Below, one piece after another: positions 42,695 through 55,354 of a DNA stretch of 64,000 nucleotides. Origin of the DNA: Heterobilharzia americana (taxonomy: Eukaryota; Platyhelminthes; Trematoda; Strigeidida; Schistosomatidae); the NCBI GenBank assembly GCA_944470555.2, contig OX104127.1, forward strand, positions 138,216,786 to 138,280,785. The letters are read 5' to 3'. Position 1 is the first letter of the stretch, and each line of letters starts with the position of its first letter. The notes beneath the pieces are model-generated. The model was not told the DNA's origin, did no database searches, and saw nothing but the letters and a program-made list of their open reading frames with translations. A program made the translations under genes and the position numbers.

Positions 42695-45600
42695 GTGTAT
42701 TTTCGACTATTGCGTTTTAATGAAGTTTGTTTTTGCTATGCTTTAAGTAGATTGAATTATTTTATCGACACACAAAGATATTGTTTTATTGTTTGTTTAA
42801 ATGAATATGAGAGATTGGCTGGCTTTAACATTGCGGTACGAAGGGAATTTTGAGTCATGATAGATAGACTTATGCTGAAGTTATGAACTGTTTGAATTTA
42901 GTGCAAAGAAAAGTGAGAATGTACAAGATAAAACCAAATGAATTGTTAGTATTGTCATGAGTAGTACTTGAATGAACCATCGTTTCAAACAATAACAGTT
43001 CAACGTAAATGTGTAGCACTTGGTTACTGTAGGATTCAGAATGAGATATCCAAAATGATGTTCTTTTAATTAAAATAGATCTAATTAGTAACTTATGCAC
43101 AAATAAATGTCTTTTGTTGATGTCGCCAGACGAGTAATAATAAACGCCATACTGTAAAGCTGTCACTCATCACTAGAGAAAGTACGCTAATATGTCGAAC
43201 TCGTCAGCCTAACAACTTCGTGTATCCAGTTGATTAAATGACTTCATCTGGTAATAATGGTAGATAATCTACAGTGAATAAAGCATCTCAACGTATTTGT
43301 ACCAAGCATTTAGTTCACAATGCAGTAAGCTGCAGTTTAAGGGTAGATTCCTGACTATTGCTCTAGTATATACTCCACTGTCCTTCAAAGATAGCAGGTG
43401 GTTTATACAGTTCAGATATACCATCCTACTATGACTGCCAATGAGCAGTAAATGCAAACAGAATGGTTTCTAATTCCTAGACAAAATTCTATTACTATAA
43501 GACATGTTAATAAGTGAATGCTACTCCTAACTTTACTTAGAATTTAGAAACTTTCGGTGGTAGTGCAACGTTTTTAGCATCACCTGCACATATCTTTATG
43601 CATAAAATAAAAACAGAAGGCAACTTCTGAGAAATAGGTTCCGCTTAAAAATGAACAGGTTCAAGGGAAAGACAAGTAATGAAAAATCTTTTTCAGTTGT
43701 TTGATAATCAGTAATACAATCAACAGAAGTATGTTCCAGCTTTTTTCTTATGTTTGAATATATAAACATTTTTAAAAACACTGTTTTCCGTTGCATCCGA
43801 TTTGGGAACATCTGAGATGTTTTATGCATTTCACTTCTATTCTTGTGAAGAAAACACGAGAACTTATTCGTCTTCTGTAGTAAAATGATCCACGAGAAGC
43901 AGATCAGGTTTCGTTCAGGGCCATGGATGCATTCATTACGTGTTCACCCTTTGCCAGATGCTCGAACAACATCACTTTTTGTATGCTAGCGTATGTTATA
44001 ATCCCTTAAATTAATTATACCTTTGGTTTGTTGCACATGGTGGTACTCTAGGTTTGTCTGTTAGAGAGTAGTGTCCTTGGGAAGTTCGTTAAAATCTTAA
44101 AAGCTAAACACTTCGAAACTTCAGATATGGTGAAAGCTTAGCAGCTACCTCTCGGTTGTTCCAAACCAACAGTGTACAAGACCCAGGCTACCAGATTTTA
44201 TCATTCCTCTCTAGCATACCCACTGATGAAGTTCTAGAGAGGAGGCGCATGGCGTTTTGAACCTGTTACCAGGTGAGACACTTTTTGATCACGAATATGA
44301 GAACACTATTTTTTCAGAGCATGGAATACTCCACTCATTTGAAACCTAGTCTCTTTGTGTCGACGATCCCTATCAACTTTGAGTTTTGCGTCGTCTCTAT
44401 CTCAGCAGGATAGCTTGTATTTAGTGGAAAACCATGTGAGTAATTCTGAGTTGTGACGCCGTATATTTAAGCGTAGTGAATATCTTACTTTTTGAGTGAG
44501 TTAACCTCAAAATATCGACTTTGGTGACCTGGATATGTGCTACGCAAGTGATCTTAGTATCTCCCCCACATTTAATTTTTTGCTTACCATAGTACAAGTT
44601 GAAATAGGTAGAGAAGTTACCAGTGTACGACGTGGTGCGATAGGATGAAGGATAGTTGTTTTGAATCATCATCTGTAAGTGCCTCATAACTCATCGGTTT
44701 GGGTTCGAAGGATAATGCAGCTTAGAAGCTTTAGACAATCACAAAAATGCCCCCCAGTTGAAATCATTGACGATCATTTTCTATTCTTATTATTTTCCCC
44801 ATTGCCGAAAGTGAAAAGGAAGTAGTGGATGTTTTTTTGAATGTATTTTTCCGACTGTTCCTTCAATAACCCATTTCTCTTTTTTTCTATTTTCTCCCAT
44901 GTTGCATGTATTCATAATGTAGCTTCATTATTTTGTAAGGTCCATCTCTTGGTGACCATGTTGTACCAATTTGATGCTCTGAAGATAACAACACAGTTTA
45001 TTCAGAATTTTCATATGTTTAAGGTCAGTGGCTATAGTGGAGTACGCAACACGAAGTGAGTTATATCTTCACAATTCCTTTCCTTTACATCGCAAATAGC
45101 TTTACTTGTCTACAAGAAATATTTGACCAACACAGAGCTCAAGTCGACTTGAAAAAATAGAAACTTGAATTACTACTGGTAATATGATTAGGAAGGCAAA
45201 TTAATAGTTGTGCAATGAAAATCTTTTCCCTCAGTCTTCGAATGAAAGCCATCCAACGCTAAAATTCTTCTCCTAGAGGCTCCCCTAGTGAATGCCACCC
45301 ATGTATTTGAACTATCTTCTTGGTTTATGCTATAAATTATTTGTAATCTTGGTATCAGTGTAGAGCCCAAGAGGAAAACCTTATTGAAAAGGAATATATT
45401 TCTTCGCTCAATCAGTCTTTTTTCTAAATGTCTAAATGGGAATATCTATTGTACTAAACTCATATATCCTCAAAAATGAATATTATATTTGAGGAAACCA
45501 AGTTCGCAGGTTATTCTCCCTGAGAGAAATGTCTAATCTATGTAGAAGCAAAGTAATCGTATTAAATCTCAACTGTGATATGAAACAAATGAAAACTTTT

Positions 45601-48095
45601 ACATCCAACATCGTTAAACTAATCACAAATTACTTTGTTTAAACAACAAATAACTCCCTAAGTATCATCACAAACTATATTATGTTCAATAAGTTAATCA
45701 AGTGTGCAAAAGCTCATAAACATTCAAACACTGAAATTCACCATCACACGCAGTAATTAGCTCAAAAAATGACACTGAGGGCAGAAATCTTTCCTTTTCT
45801 AGTGAGGTTTTTGCTCTTCTCCTCCCATTATCTTGCTTTATTTTAATAAATCATCTGAGCTATTATCTTTGTTATTGTTATGGATATATACATAACTCAC
45901 ATTTATCAACTTTTATTCAGAATTTCGGCGCCTTCTCGAAGAAGTGTTGACTACTCTACCTGGTGTCAACATAACCATAAAAAGGATAATAAAAGGAGTA
46001 GTAAAAGAATAGACAATCCAGATAAGAACAGAATGAAAGACTAAAGAAACAACAGTAAAACAATAAAATTTAGTTACCAGCAGAAAGCAAACAATGCATG
46101 AAAGATAAGATATAAACATCGATATTGCTGATGATAAATGTACAATTCATTGTATTTCTATTTCAATGAAGGAAATATTGAAGATTGTAGAAGTCAAATA
46201 TGCCATTTTACTATTTATACATGAGCATACTAGCTGTCGATTGAGTATATTAGTGTGTAGTTGATTGTCAGTAATTCTTAATATTATTATCTTTAATAAA
46301 TAATAGGTAAAAAAAATTCATTTTTCCTTTCTTGTTTGTTTGTTTGTTTAACCACACTGTGGACATCTGTTAACTATAGATTTTAGCTAAAATTCTTAAG
46401 TATGGAAAAATTAGGCATTTTATGAGCAACTGGATATGTCTGTGGTTAATACTTTGTTATTGAGAATGTTTCCCCATTTTAGAATAAGTAAAGAAAGATA
46501 GTATTAAAATAGGTGATATTCAAAGATATGACAAATAATCAGCAAACAAAATCTATTATTGATATCTTCGGGGTAAATAAACATAGTAAGATGTTTTCTG
46601 ACGTTTTATATGCGTTTTACTTTTCAAATATCATCCTAGACAGGACACAGTTGAAAACGTATTCCTTAAAGAAAGAATATGGCTTGATTGGAAATTTGAT
46701 TAGATGATTTATTGATAAGGAAAAATTTACTTAATTCTATACATTTCTTAGTGTTTTCATGAATTTACTACATTTCTGTGTTAAAAGGTTGAATCAGTGC
46801 AATTTATACTTACTTTGCATAAGTTTTTTCTAGTGGTTTTTATGATAGACATAATGGCTTGTCATTGGGACTGATGATGTAAGCCAGTTGATCAGTGCAT
46901 AAACAACACACTCTAGAATCAGTCACCCTTGAAATTTAGTGTAATTCGATAGTTACATCACTGTCACATTAATTCGTCTATTCGTGGCGTGACATAACAT
47001 AAAAGCATTAACCTCCATAGGCAGATGATGAATTCAAGAAGTTGGTTTTCAATAGTATATTAATCGAGATTACCAATCTGAGGATTCAAAGAAGAGCACT
47101 GCTGAAAGTTAAAAAATAATATATTTCAGCAAGAAGATATCAAAAATCTTCACCAATGGTAGAAGTATTCACTCACATCAGGTATATTACGCTGCTTTAC
47201 AAACTTTAGATTCGAAAGTGTTGCATACAATTTTAGGAACAGGCTCCAAATATAAAGATGTTGAAGATGTCAAACAAAGACGAAACATCCATTTGTCAGT
47301 TTCCAGTATTTGCTTAATTCTTGAAAAAGAAAACCTAATATCTATATAATTAACTGTTAGTTTTAATTGTTGAAAGTTGCTGAAATTTATAATATTCACT
47401 TTTCATCTATGGTTCATACCTGAATGTTAATAATATGACCAAGCCTATGCGTACATGGTAATTTATACAGTTTTTGAATATATTTCTGCATTCGGTCGAT
47501 AGTTTCGAAGAGTCTTTTGATACTGAAGAGTACCCATACTGTCAAATGAACACCAGAGTCATGAGTAAAGGCTCACCAAACATCTGAAATATAGAAGACA
47601 TGAGTATTAACTTTTCAGTCTTCAACCCTAGAGTTTGCTGAATGTGTTGAAAAATATCACTGTGAACAGAAGTTTATCGACTGTATAAATCATTATATTT
47701 GTATAAACTGCTTTAAATTGATGATAAGTATGTGTCCGAATACCATTTACGGAGTATTGTGTACTATATTAGATTTATAAGGATTCAGAGAAATCCCTTA
47801 AAACATTCGCATGGTAAGATTTACTGTATGAAATCAAGTTGTTACTTGTTTTTATATTTTCCCATCTAATTTATCCGTTAATACTGAAGGCGATTTAGTT
47901 TTTTCCAAAGGCAAGGGTTACCTATACTTCCAGAGTGACTACTACATTTATACTACTCATACTGACCTCAATACATTTCAAATTCGGTAGGTTTATGTGA
48001 CTTTTTTGTTAAACTGTTAATTTCTGTTCTGTTAAATAACTTATATCTTCATACTGTTCAATTCATTCTCAGTTATAAGAATTTTTCATAGAGAC
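42695..48095. other. AT-rich stretch with one RT relic
   Basis: No supported gene apart from the relic at 43,880-44,000. TTTG repeats lie at about 46,332-46,349. Frames at 42,870-43,166, 43,269-43,457, 43,596-43,829, 44,421-44,687 and 45,913-46,119 show no family I recognise. Confidence 0.45.
43880..44000 (+). pseudogene. RT relic, second non-LTR lineage
   Basis: EKQIRFRSGPW, then in the next frame CIHYVFTLCQMLEQHHFLYAS. This matches the segment EEQAGFRPGRGCID.IFTLRQMLEQRH seen at 35.1-35.2 kb, with a single frameshift. About 40 residues only. Confidence 0.5.
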
Positions 48096-48104
48096 TGATA
48101 ACAT

Positions 48105-48650
48105 CATATTTTAGTTTGAAGGCTTGTGGAGACTCATTGATTTCATGTTGGTATTCATCGCAGACGGACGTCAATGGAAGAACCAGTGATAACCAGGGGG
48201 AAATAAATAACTGTTTCGTCCCGTTTTGGGACTTCTCAACATTGCGCACCGACAACACCACCTCATCGGGGATAGAAACCAGAGTCTTTGGGTTTCGCAG
48301 TTTGCACCTTGCCGTTGAACTACGGAGCTGGAATCTAGTGATCCATAGTTTCCTATTTCCTCATTTCAATTTGTGATATAGTGAAACCTTCATCCAATGG
48401 TCATTGTTGAATACGTCCTCTTGTCTGACTTGCTTTGTCCCAGTGGTCATGTCTTTGCATTGGAACTTTGAGAAATCTCACCTAGAAGTGAGTCACCAGT
48501 GTGCACTGGACAGTAACTTGCTCACTGAAGAACGTGAAAGTTCTGAGCTCGATTCCTGGTGGACTCACGGATGTGCACTACTGAAGAGTCCCGCATGAGG
48601 AAGAAACGCATTCCAAGTTCTTCTAGGTTGTTATTAGTTCTTCAAATAAT
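48105..48650. repeat. SINE-2 copies, head-to-head pair
   Basis: Minus copy 48,110-48,500: GGCTTGTGGAGACTCATTGATTTC (tail), CGACAACACCACCTCATCGGG (B-box region), TTGCCGTTGAACTACGGAGC (head), CTTCATCCAATGGTCATTGTTG and GAGAAATCTCACCTAGAAG (upstream arm). Plus part 48,505-48,650: GAGCTCGATTCCTGGTGG, ribozyme, AGGTTGTTATTAG. Confidence 0.75.
48571..48620 (+). ncRNA. Hammerhead-like segment, SINE-2
   Basis: GTGCACTACTGAAGAGTCCCGCATGAGGAAGAAACGCATTCC. CTGAAGAG (48,581-48,588) fits the CUGANGA core, stem II TCC/GGA is intact and GAAA is present. Position 11.1 is A instead of C, and the cleavage triplet and stem I are damaged. Confidence 0.45.
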
Positions 48651-48654
48651 GTCA

Positions 48655-49920
48655 CTTATTGATAAATATCAACCGGATAGCATTATATTTGTATTTTGTT
48701 CTCACATGCCTCATTATTTTACATCCGTCAATTAACTGTCTCAAGCATGCGATCCGAAAATGGTTCTTGCTGATGATGGTTCATTTACTTGACTAAGGAC
48801 GTTGTGAAGAACAGGATTCTGAATGACTCAAATTCATACATGTTTAAAACCCATCTAGGGTCGGTTTTGATGATTTAAACTTTGTCATCTTTGTGCAGCT
48901 ATTTTCTGATGAATTTTCAAAAGTAGCGCACCATTAGACTATCAGGTTAAATAGTAATTGTTTCACTTAGAGATTCCCTATGGACTTTAGCGATCCTGAT
49001 GAGATACACTGTTTCTGATCAAGCAGTAAATAGTACGTAGAATTATTGTGCTACAGTTTAGAACTTATTTAGAAGAACCTTTGATTGTAATACGCAAAAT
49101 AATCAGCAGTAAAGACTGCGGAAAAATATTTGAATAGGTTGCATACTTCTATGAAATATATAACTGAGGAAACTAGTTTCTTGAAGATATTAGTAAATTA
49201 TAAGTTTATCAAAAAATATCGAAGAAAGTGAAATTATTTATCATTGAGTGCTTTTCCCAGTGTAGTATATCAACTAGACCAAGATATGAGAAGAGAAATA
49301 TCAGGAAATAACCTAGTACAGAAGTGCATTAGTTCAAGCTGCAGTACTTCATAGCATCATACAAAGAGGAAGTCGGAAAAAAAAGAAATTAAAGCAGACA
49401 AAAGTCTATTTTTGGATAGTCACACCAAGTTGCGATTTAATGGTTTAAAAAAATTTGGGAATTAGGTAATTAGTACTGATTATTTTGATCTTTTTACTTC
49501 CCAATGAATACGAGTACTGAAATAATCAACAAAAGTCTATGAGAGTAAAGCAAATAAATTGATAGAGGTTAGTGAAGGCATGGAATATCCTGAAGATAAA
49601 AAATCTGTCTGTGTTTGCATCACTGACTATTTTTTAGCCAGATTATCAAGGATCTCCAATCATTGATTCTTGTTATCTTGACTATCTCAGTAGACAGTCT
49701 ATACCCTCTCACTAGGCTCAGATTAACATTATGAGATTTAAATTGATTGGTCATTGGACAATATTCAGTTTCATATTGTCAAGTCCTAACTGTTTAATGA
49801 ACTCTATTGAATCTCTTTGCAGACATTAATAGTATTGAGATTTCAATTACTCATCGCTGGCAAGTGGCAATAAGAATAAAACCTAAGTGCAAAGCTTCCT
49901 TTTGATTACTTGTACCAACT
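48655..49920. other. AT-rich non-coding stretch
   Basis: Nothing supported. Confidence 0.5.
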
Positions 49921-49929
49921 AACATTATG

Positions 49930-50250
49930 TGAGTCAGTGCAAACTAGTCCTGAGATTCATCTTACATTCCACAGGTGCAAACGAGATATAAACTATACTC
50001 GGATTTTTCTCAAGACCTTCAGCGTCAGCTTCTTTGCCCAAAAGAGCTGTATAATCTGAGTGTTCAGAGTCAAATAGATGCCTTGTGGATAGTAAGTCGA
50101 TCCGTAAGAAATTGAAAACACGTAGAATCAGTTTCATCAAAATATCTATGGCAAAGATGAAGTGGAATAATGACCGAATGCATGACTAGAATCTGTTGTT
50201 CAAGGAAACTAACTAGTTGTGTGCCCCCAATGGTTTCGATGATTCTCTTA
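49930..50250 (-). pseudogene. RT relic, second non-LTR lineage (motif C region)
   Basis: Minus strand: SLFHFIFAIDILMKLILRVFNFLRIDLL, RHLFDSEHSDYTALLGKEAD, FAPVECKM. This parallels PFLFNF.IDILM......GIDLL, HLVDLEYADDIVLLGEDAD, FAPVKCKM of the same lineage as 32.6-35.3 kb. YADD has become HSDY, so it is long dead. Confidence 0.6.
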
Positions 50251-50254
50251 TCTA

Positions 50255-53200
50255 ATAATGAAACATTACATCACTTTAGGATTCATTATTTTGCATCTTA
50301 TGTGTTACAAATGATAATCCTGTCCCTTGTTATGAAATATGGACGTCACCTATGTATTTTATTCTTCTGTTAATTGTCTCAGAAATATCTGAATTAACCA
50401 ACGGTCATTATGCGAAAAACGCCGTCATCTGATTGAAGTGGAATGCTGATTTTTAACTTATTAGTCGACTGACTTAATAGTGTAGTGTAAATATACTTGA
50501 TCTTACAATAATTGAGACAATTGTTTTTCATAAAATCTTGATAATGTTTTGTTGAAAGTTAAGAGTTTAACGCAATCAGGTGTGTATGCATACCGCTCAT
50601 AATTTGAGTAAAACTTCTGTACTCTTATCGAGATTTGAAACTTCAAAGTCTGAAATAAGCCATTCATCTGGAGATTCACCATAATTCTTTTTTATCAAAT
50701 TCTGCTAAATTCCTTTGGGAAAAAAATTCGATCTTCATGCTTCCATCATATTTCCAACACTTAAAAACCTGTGACCAAACGCTGAAGTAAATCAATTATT
50801 TCTGAAAGAGAAGAAAATAGCATTCTTAGAATTCCTTTGAATCAGTTTCAACTACTTTTTGTATGAATCAATGGATTATTTTTTACATCTGAAACAACAA
50901 TGCAGGAATGGATTGACATGCTTCTTCGTGGACTGTACTACAAACAACAGAACTTTTTTTATTTCTCGGTTTTATAAACATCAGTAGAAATAATCCTAAT
51001 GCGACACTATTCAAACACTGATTGCATTCCATCGCTTATAATTAATTACCTACTGAGATCTTAGGGTTTACTAAATTATTCTCTAAAGTATATGATCTAT
51101 AATTAGTGTTTATAATAAAGGTGACCTGCAACCGTTGGCTTCTTTGTACTCTAACTCAATCTGAACTATGTTTTACAGTTGCAAATTATTATTGCCGGTA
51201 CACCATCTTGCTTCAGTGCATGATAACAAAAAGTGGACATTTCAAGATCAAAGTGAGTTCCTGAAGTAAATTAAGTACAGATGATAATACCAAATACTTT
51301 TACCCATGGCTATGGAACATCTTATTCGAATAGACAATATTATTTACCATAGTTAGATGTGCAACTGCACTCTACATCTAAAGTTTTGCGAATAGTTCAC
51401 ATGATTTCCGTAGCAAATATCAGGTCCTATGTATACTTTAACTATTTAAGTTGAAACAGTATTAAGTAAAACCTTTTGACCGCAAATTTTAAGTGTCTAT
51501 TTTACGTCTTAAACAGTACACTTTTAATAACAGTTATTCGAAAAGTGTTATGATGTACAATACGATTGCTCTGATCTTCAAAAATACTCATAAATTCCTG
51601 AAGTCTTTCACAGCCAATCGTGTTGCTTCGAAGTTTCCAGAAAAGGAACATCAACCTACGTGAAAATATCAGATTGGTTGATGATGTAAAATCAATAGGA
51701 TATACCACTTCAGAAAGGCCTAAAAATGGTCAAGATCATTACAAATAATATATAAACCGTTGTATTTTGTACATATTTCGATCCTGCAATACACCTTCTG
51801 TTATCTTACCGCTGTTTCTATTTACCTAAGAAGCGAACGACCATCAGTGGGGGAATATAAAGGTTATTACTCAAGTGTTCACTCTCCCATGAATAATTGG
51901 ATGATGCCAAAAAGCAATGAGTATCAACGAATCTTAAGCGAGTAAGGTAGGAAGACCACTAGGTTTTCTTACTGCATGATACATGAAAAATATATAAATA
52001 TGTATTTGTTTTTATCTTCGCTATTTCACTGGAAATGAGCAAAATATTAGAGAATTTCAAGCTAAGGTAGCTGAACGAAACGTTGATTATTACTTGACTT
52101 TCGTTGATGGAGAGTAAGAGGACATGATCTACTTTTTTCGCCCTACAGAAAGTTATGCTGTGGTCTGTTACGATGTATGACGAGAATAAAGTATGTTGTA
52201 GTTCATATTATACAGGTAATGACATGCATATATTACCGAGTTTACTCACACACTAGTTACTACCAATATTCTCAACAGTTATTGGTCTTACATTTGTAGT
52301 GTTTGCTGCAAATTTCACTGGCTTTTCAAAGCTCTCTTTTTGTGATGAAGAGTTCTATTTAGTTTCCATTACGTGGATAATTTACCTTAGCTGAGAAATA
52401 TTTCTGTTAACTGTGCAATAAAAGAGCTTCACAACCACTTACGAGATGTTTTTTTTCGAGTAAGCAGTAAGCAAACAACTACATGCACAGTAGTAAACAT
52501 ATCTACAGTGTGACTGATGACTGAATCGACTTTCATATACAAGTCTTGCCATTTTTACTGGTATAAGAGAGTTGGTCTACAGTGAAGTAGATCATGCATG
52601 CCATGGTGTTTTATTTTACTCCAACGTGCTGAATAACATTTGAGTTTTTACCTCCTGATATACCAAATTTCAAAAACCAACAAAATTAACCACTTACCAA
52701 CATGAAATGAGAAATATGAATTCTTAAATTTGTAGCTCAAGTTCCCGGAAGTTGTTTGGTATTCTATAGCACTGAATAAATGATGATATTCTATGACGAT
52801 GAACATCAGATTAGTGATGCATCATCACTATACTGGTTTAACAGTGCTATTTCACACTGTTTGAATACAGAAGATCAGAAATAGGATGTGATTCATGTAA
52901 TAACAATGACTAATAATCATGATAAACTATTAATCATCTAGAAATAAAAAAGTATGACTACATAACGTGATAAGCAAATTGAGCTATCTGAAATTATCAT
53001 CAGACATTTTCTCCTTATTGTTTATCGATAGGAAGACAGAAGAAAAGGCTTGAAGATCAATAGGGTTGTAAAGAAATTTATTAAGGTAATGTACCTGTGG
53101 CAGAAGTATCAGTAAGCATTGTGCTTAGAGATTAATGCGCTTATCATTTTGCTGGGGGGAAATTAACGCTTTATCCAGAGTGAAGCACCTCGTATTTAGT

Positions 53201-54105
53201 TTGTAAATTTCGGATAAAAACCTCTTTGTCATCCTCTCTGTAAGATTTCTAATTTACTGTTGTTCCTTGATGAACTGATCAGTATTTAAACATTATTTTG
53301 TTTTAACTAAATGTTCTCGTGAGTTTCTGTTTATCATGAGACCGAAAAGGAAGCTATGCTGTTCATCTAATCAAGTGGTCACCAGTCAATTGCTTACTTG
53401 CCTTATACAAGTTTTATATTCTATGTAAATTGAGTTGTTGACTGTAATTTCTCGTTTTGAAAATGTTTCTCATAATGCTTCATCAAGAAAAAATTGTAGG
53501 GAATACTCTTTGTTACCAAAGTAGGAAACGGGTCTACAGTTTTTGCACTGAGTTTTTGAGTCTCATGAAATTCCTCAATGAAGAGCATTTACAACCCTAC
53601 ATAGACCTGTGATTCCTTTGTTATTTGATTCAAAGAGCTTCAGTACAAGAAATATCAGTTAAATGAAGAAAAGGTATGAGGATCTCAAGTAAATAAGGTA
53701 TAAGAATATACCAATGAAAGACTTCTTGGAATTGCAAAAAATATCAGTGAACTCAAGGCATAAGAACATTAAAATCGGTGAATCTATAAGTTAGTGTCAA
53801 TTAAGAAAGGTATTGAGCAAACTGTAATAAGACAAAGTACATGAAATCCAAAGGTAAGTACAGCTCCATAGGGAGCGATTCATTTCTCTTTTGATTTTAA
53901 AAGGTTAAAATTATCTGAAGATATTCATAGGGAATCAGAATTTCCCAAACATTCGATAGTTATCAATGCAAAATGAAGGTTTTAATAGGTTAGTAAAACT
54001 CTCCTCAATGCATCTACTAATAATAGGAAATAATCTAGAAAACTACACAAATTCAAAATTAACTGCGTTGTGTAAGAGATTCATTTTGAAATAAAACTTC
54101 TATTT
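50255..54105. other. AT-rich non-coding stretch
   Basis: No supported gene. One exon-like interval at 51,831-51,941 is described separately. Loosely repeated AGGTATGAGGATCTCAAG-type phrases lie at about 53,660-53,770. Confidence 0.45.
51831..51941 (+). other. Exon-like interval (weak)
   Basis: A 111-bp interval open in one frame (RPSVGEYKGYYSSVHSP, then NWMMPKSNEYQRILS). It is preceded by a pyrimidine-rich tract ending TTTACCTAAG and followed by GCGA then GTAAGG, a good donor match. The length is a multiple of three. The reverse strand is also open in one frame and no protein family is recognised, so this may be chance. Confidence 0.2.
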
Positions 54106-54114
54106 GTTGTACTT

Positions 54115-54435
54115 TCTCTTACTCACTAGAAATTCGAGTGAATCGAAGTAGTTAGAGTCACAGGCTTCACTTCACATTTTCAGGGGGTTCTTCGTGCACC
54201 ACTGTCGTGAACTGACTGAAGTAGGAAGTTTTGAATCATTCAATCTCCATCCAGTAGCTTAACGATAACGTGCTGGTCACAGAATCTGAAGGTTGTGGAT
54301 TCAATCTCTAGTGAGGTCAGAGGGGTACACTGTCAAGAAGTCCTATACTAAGGCGAAACAGTTATCCAGTGCTCCCGAGTTTTTAATCTTTCTCCGAATA
54401 ATCCTGTTCCGTGATGAATCCCAACTTAAGACGTC
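54115..54435 (+). repeat. SINE-2 copy, plus strand
   Basis: Upstream arm (GTCGTGAACTGACTGAAGTAGG), head (CCAGTAGCTTAACGATAACGTGC), B-box-like GGATTCAATCTC, ribozyme (CACTGTCAAGAAGTCC...AAGGCGAAACAGTTATCCAGTGCTCC) and tail CCGTGATGAATCCCAAC. The second core box and stem I 3' half are preserved; the first box reads GTCAAGA. Confidence 0.75.
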
Positions 54436-54439
54436 CATC

Positions 54440-55125
54440 TTAACTAATTTATAAGACATATAAAACAGTAAAACAGTATTATTTGCTGAATAACATTTCG
54501 GACACAACTTATCGTTCATAGTAATCTTGATATGAATATATAAGTTAAATTGTGTATAAAACGTAATTCAGTGAATACTGTTTCGAAGTTCACTACATCT
54601 AATTAATTGTCTAAAATGGAATTCTACCCTTTGACTATTTTAAGTTGTACGTTCTAATTCCAGCTTTTTTTCCTTACAGAAATACAAAAGGTATTCTTAC
54701 AGCTGTAGTTAACAGATATTCCAAAATGCCACTAAAACTAACTAATCATTATCAAGTATTTAACATTATGATAAATTGTTCACTTGTAGGTTTTACTACT
54801 TATAAGTAGGTTAGTAGGAACTTATGGAGTTAGAACTATAACAGATGTAGCCCAATTTCTAAGCCATAAAATGTATAAATCCTCTTGACTTACTGTAATG
54901 GAAATGTAACAATGATTGTGCAACATGCTAAGAAAGGCAACTGACTAAACTTTAACTTGCTAGCTACCGATCACTATGGAAATCATCATAACGTAAAAGC
55001 TTATGGAATAGTTTTAGAAAACAGATGAAAAATAATCGAATAAAACATTCAAATATTTCTGCACTGAAAATTCTCAAAAAAATTGTTGATATATTTCTGT
55101 CAAATTGTCAATACTTTTAAAGCAA
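54440..55125. other. AT-rich non-coding stretch
   Basis: Nothing supported. Confidence 0.5.
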
Positions 55126-55129
55126 AGTA

Positions 55130-55350
55130 GAGGTCGTGCGATTCGATTAAATATAACAACGGGAAATTTGAAGTATCAACAAACTACAAATGATACCAGT
55201 TGCACAACTGATGACCGTAATATCTCAGTGGCCTATTTGATAACGCTTTTGAGTTTGAAGCAATAAGGTTTGCATCCAGCTGACGAGTTTCAAATGGGAC
55301 GAGCCACACGGCCCGGTTGCCACTGCTAGTCACCAAGATAGATACAACTT
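55130..55350 (+). repeat. Smα-like copy, plus strand
   Basis: AGAGGTCGTGCGATTCGATTAAATATAAC, GAAGTATCAACAAACTAC, then CCGTAATATCTCAGTGGCC (A-box region), TTTGAGTTTGAAGCAATAAGG, and a ribozyme CATCCAGCTGACGAGTTTC...GGGACGAGCC. The first core box is intact; GAAA has become GAGC. It ends at CCACTGCTAGTCACC. Confidence 0.75.
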
Positions 55351-55354
55351 ATAA

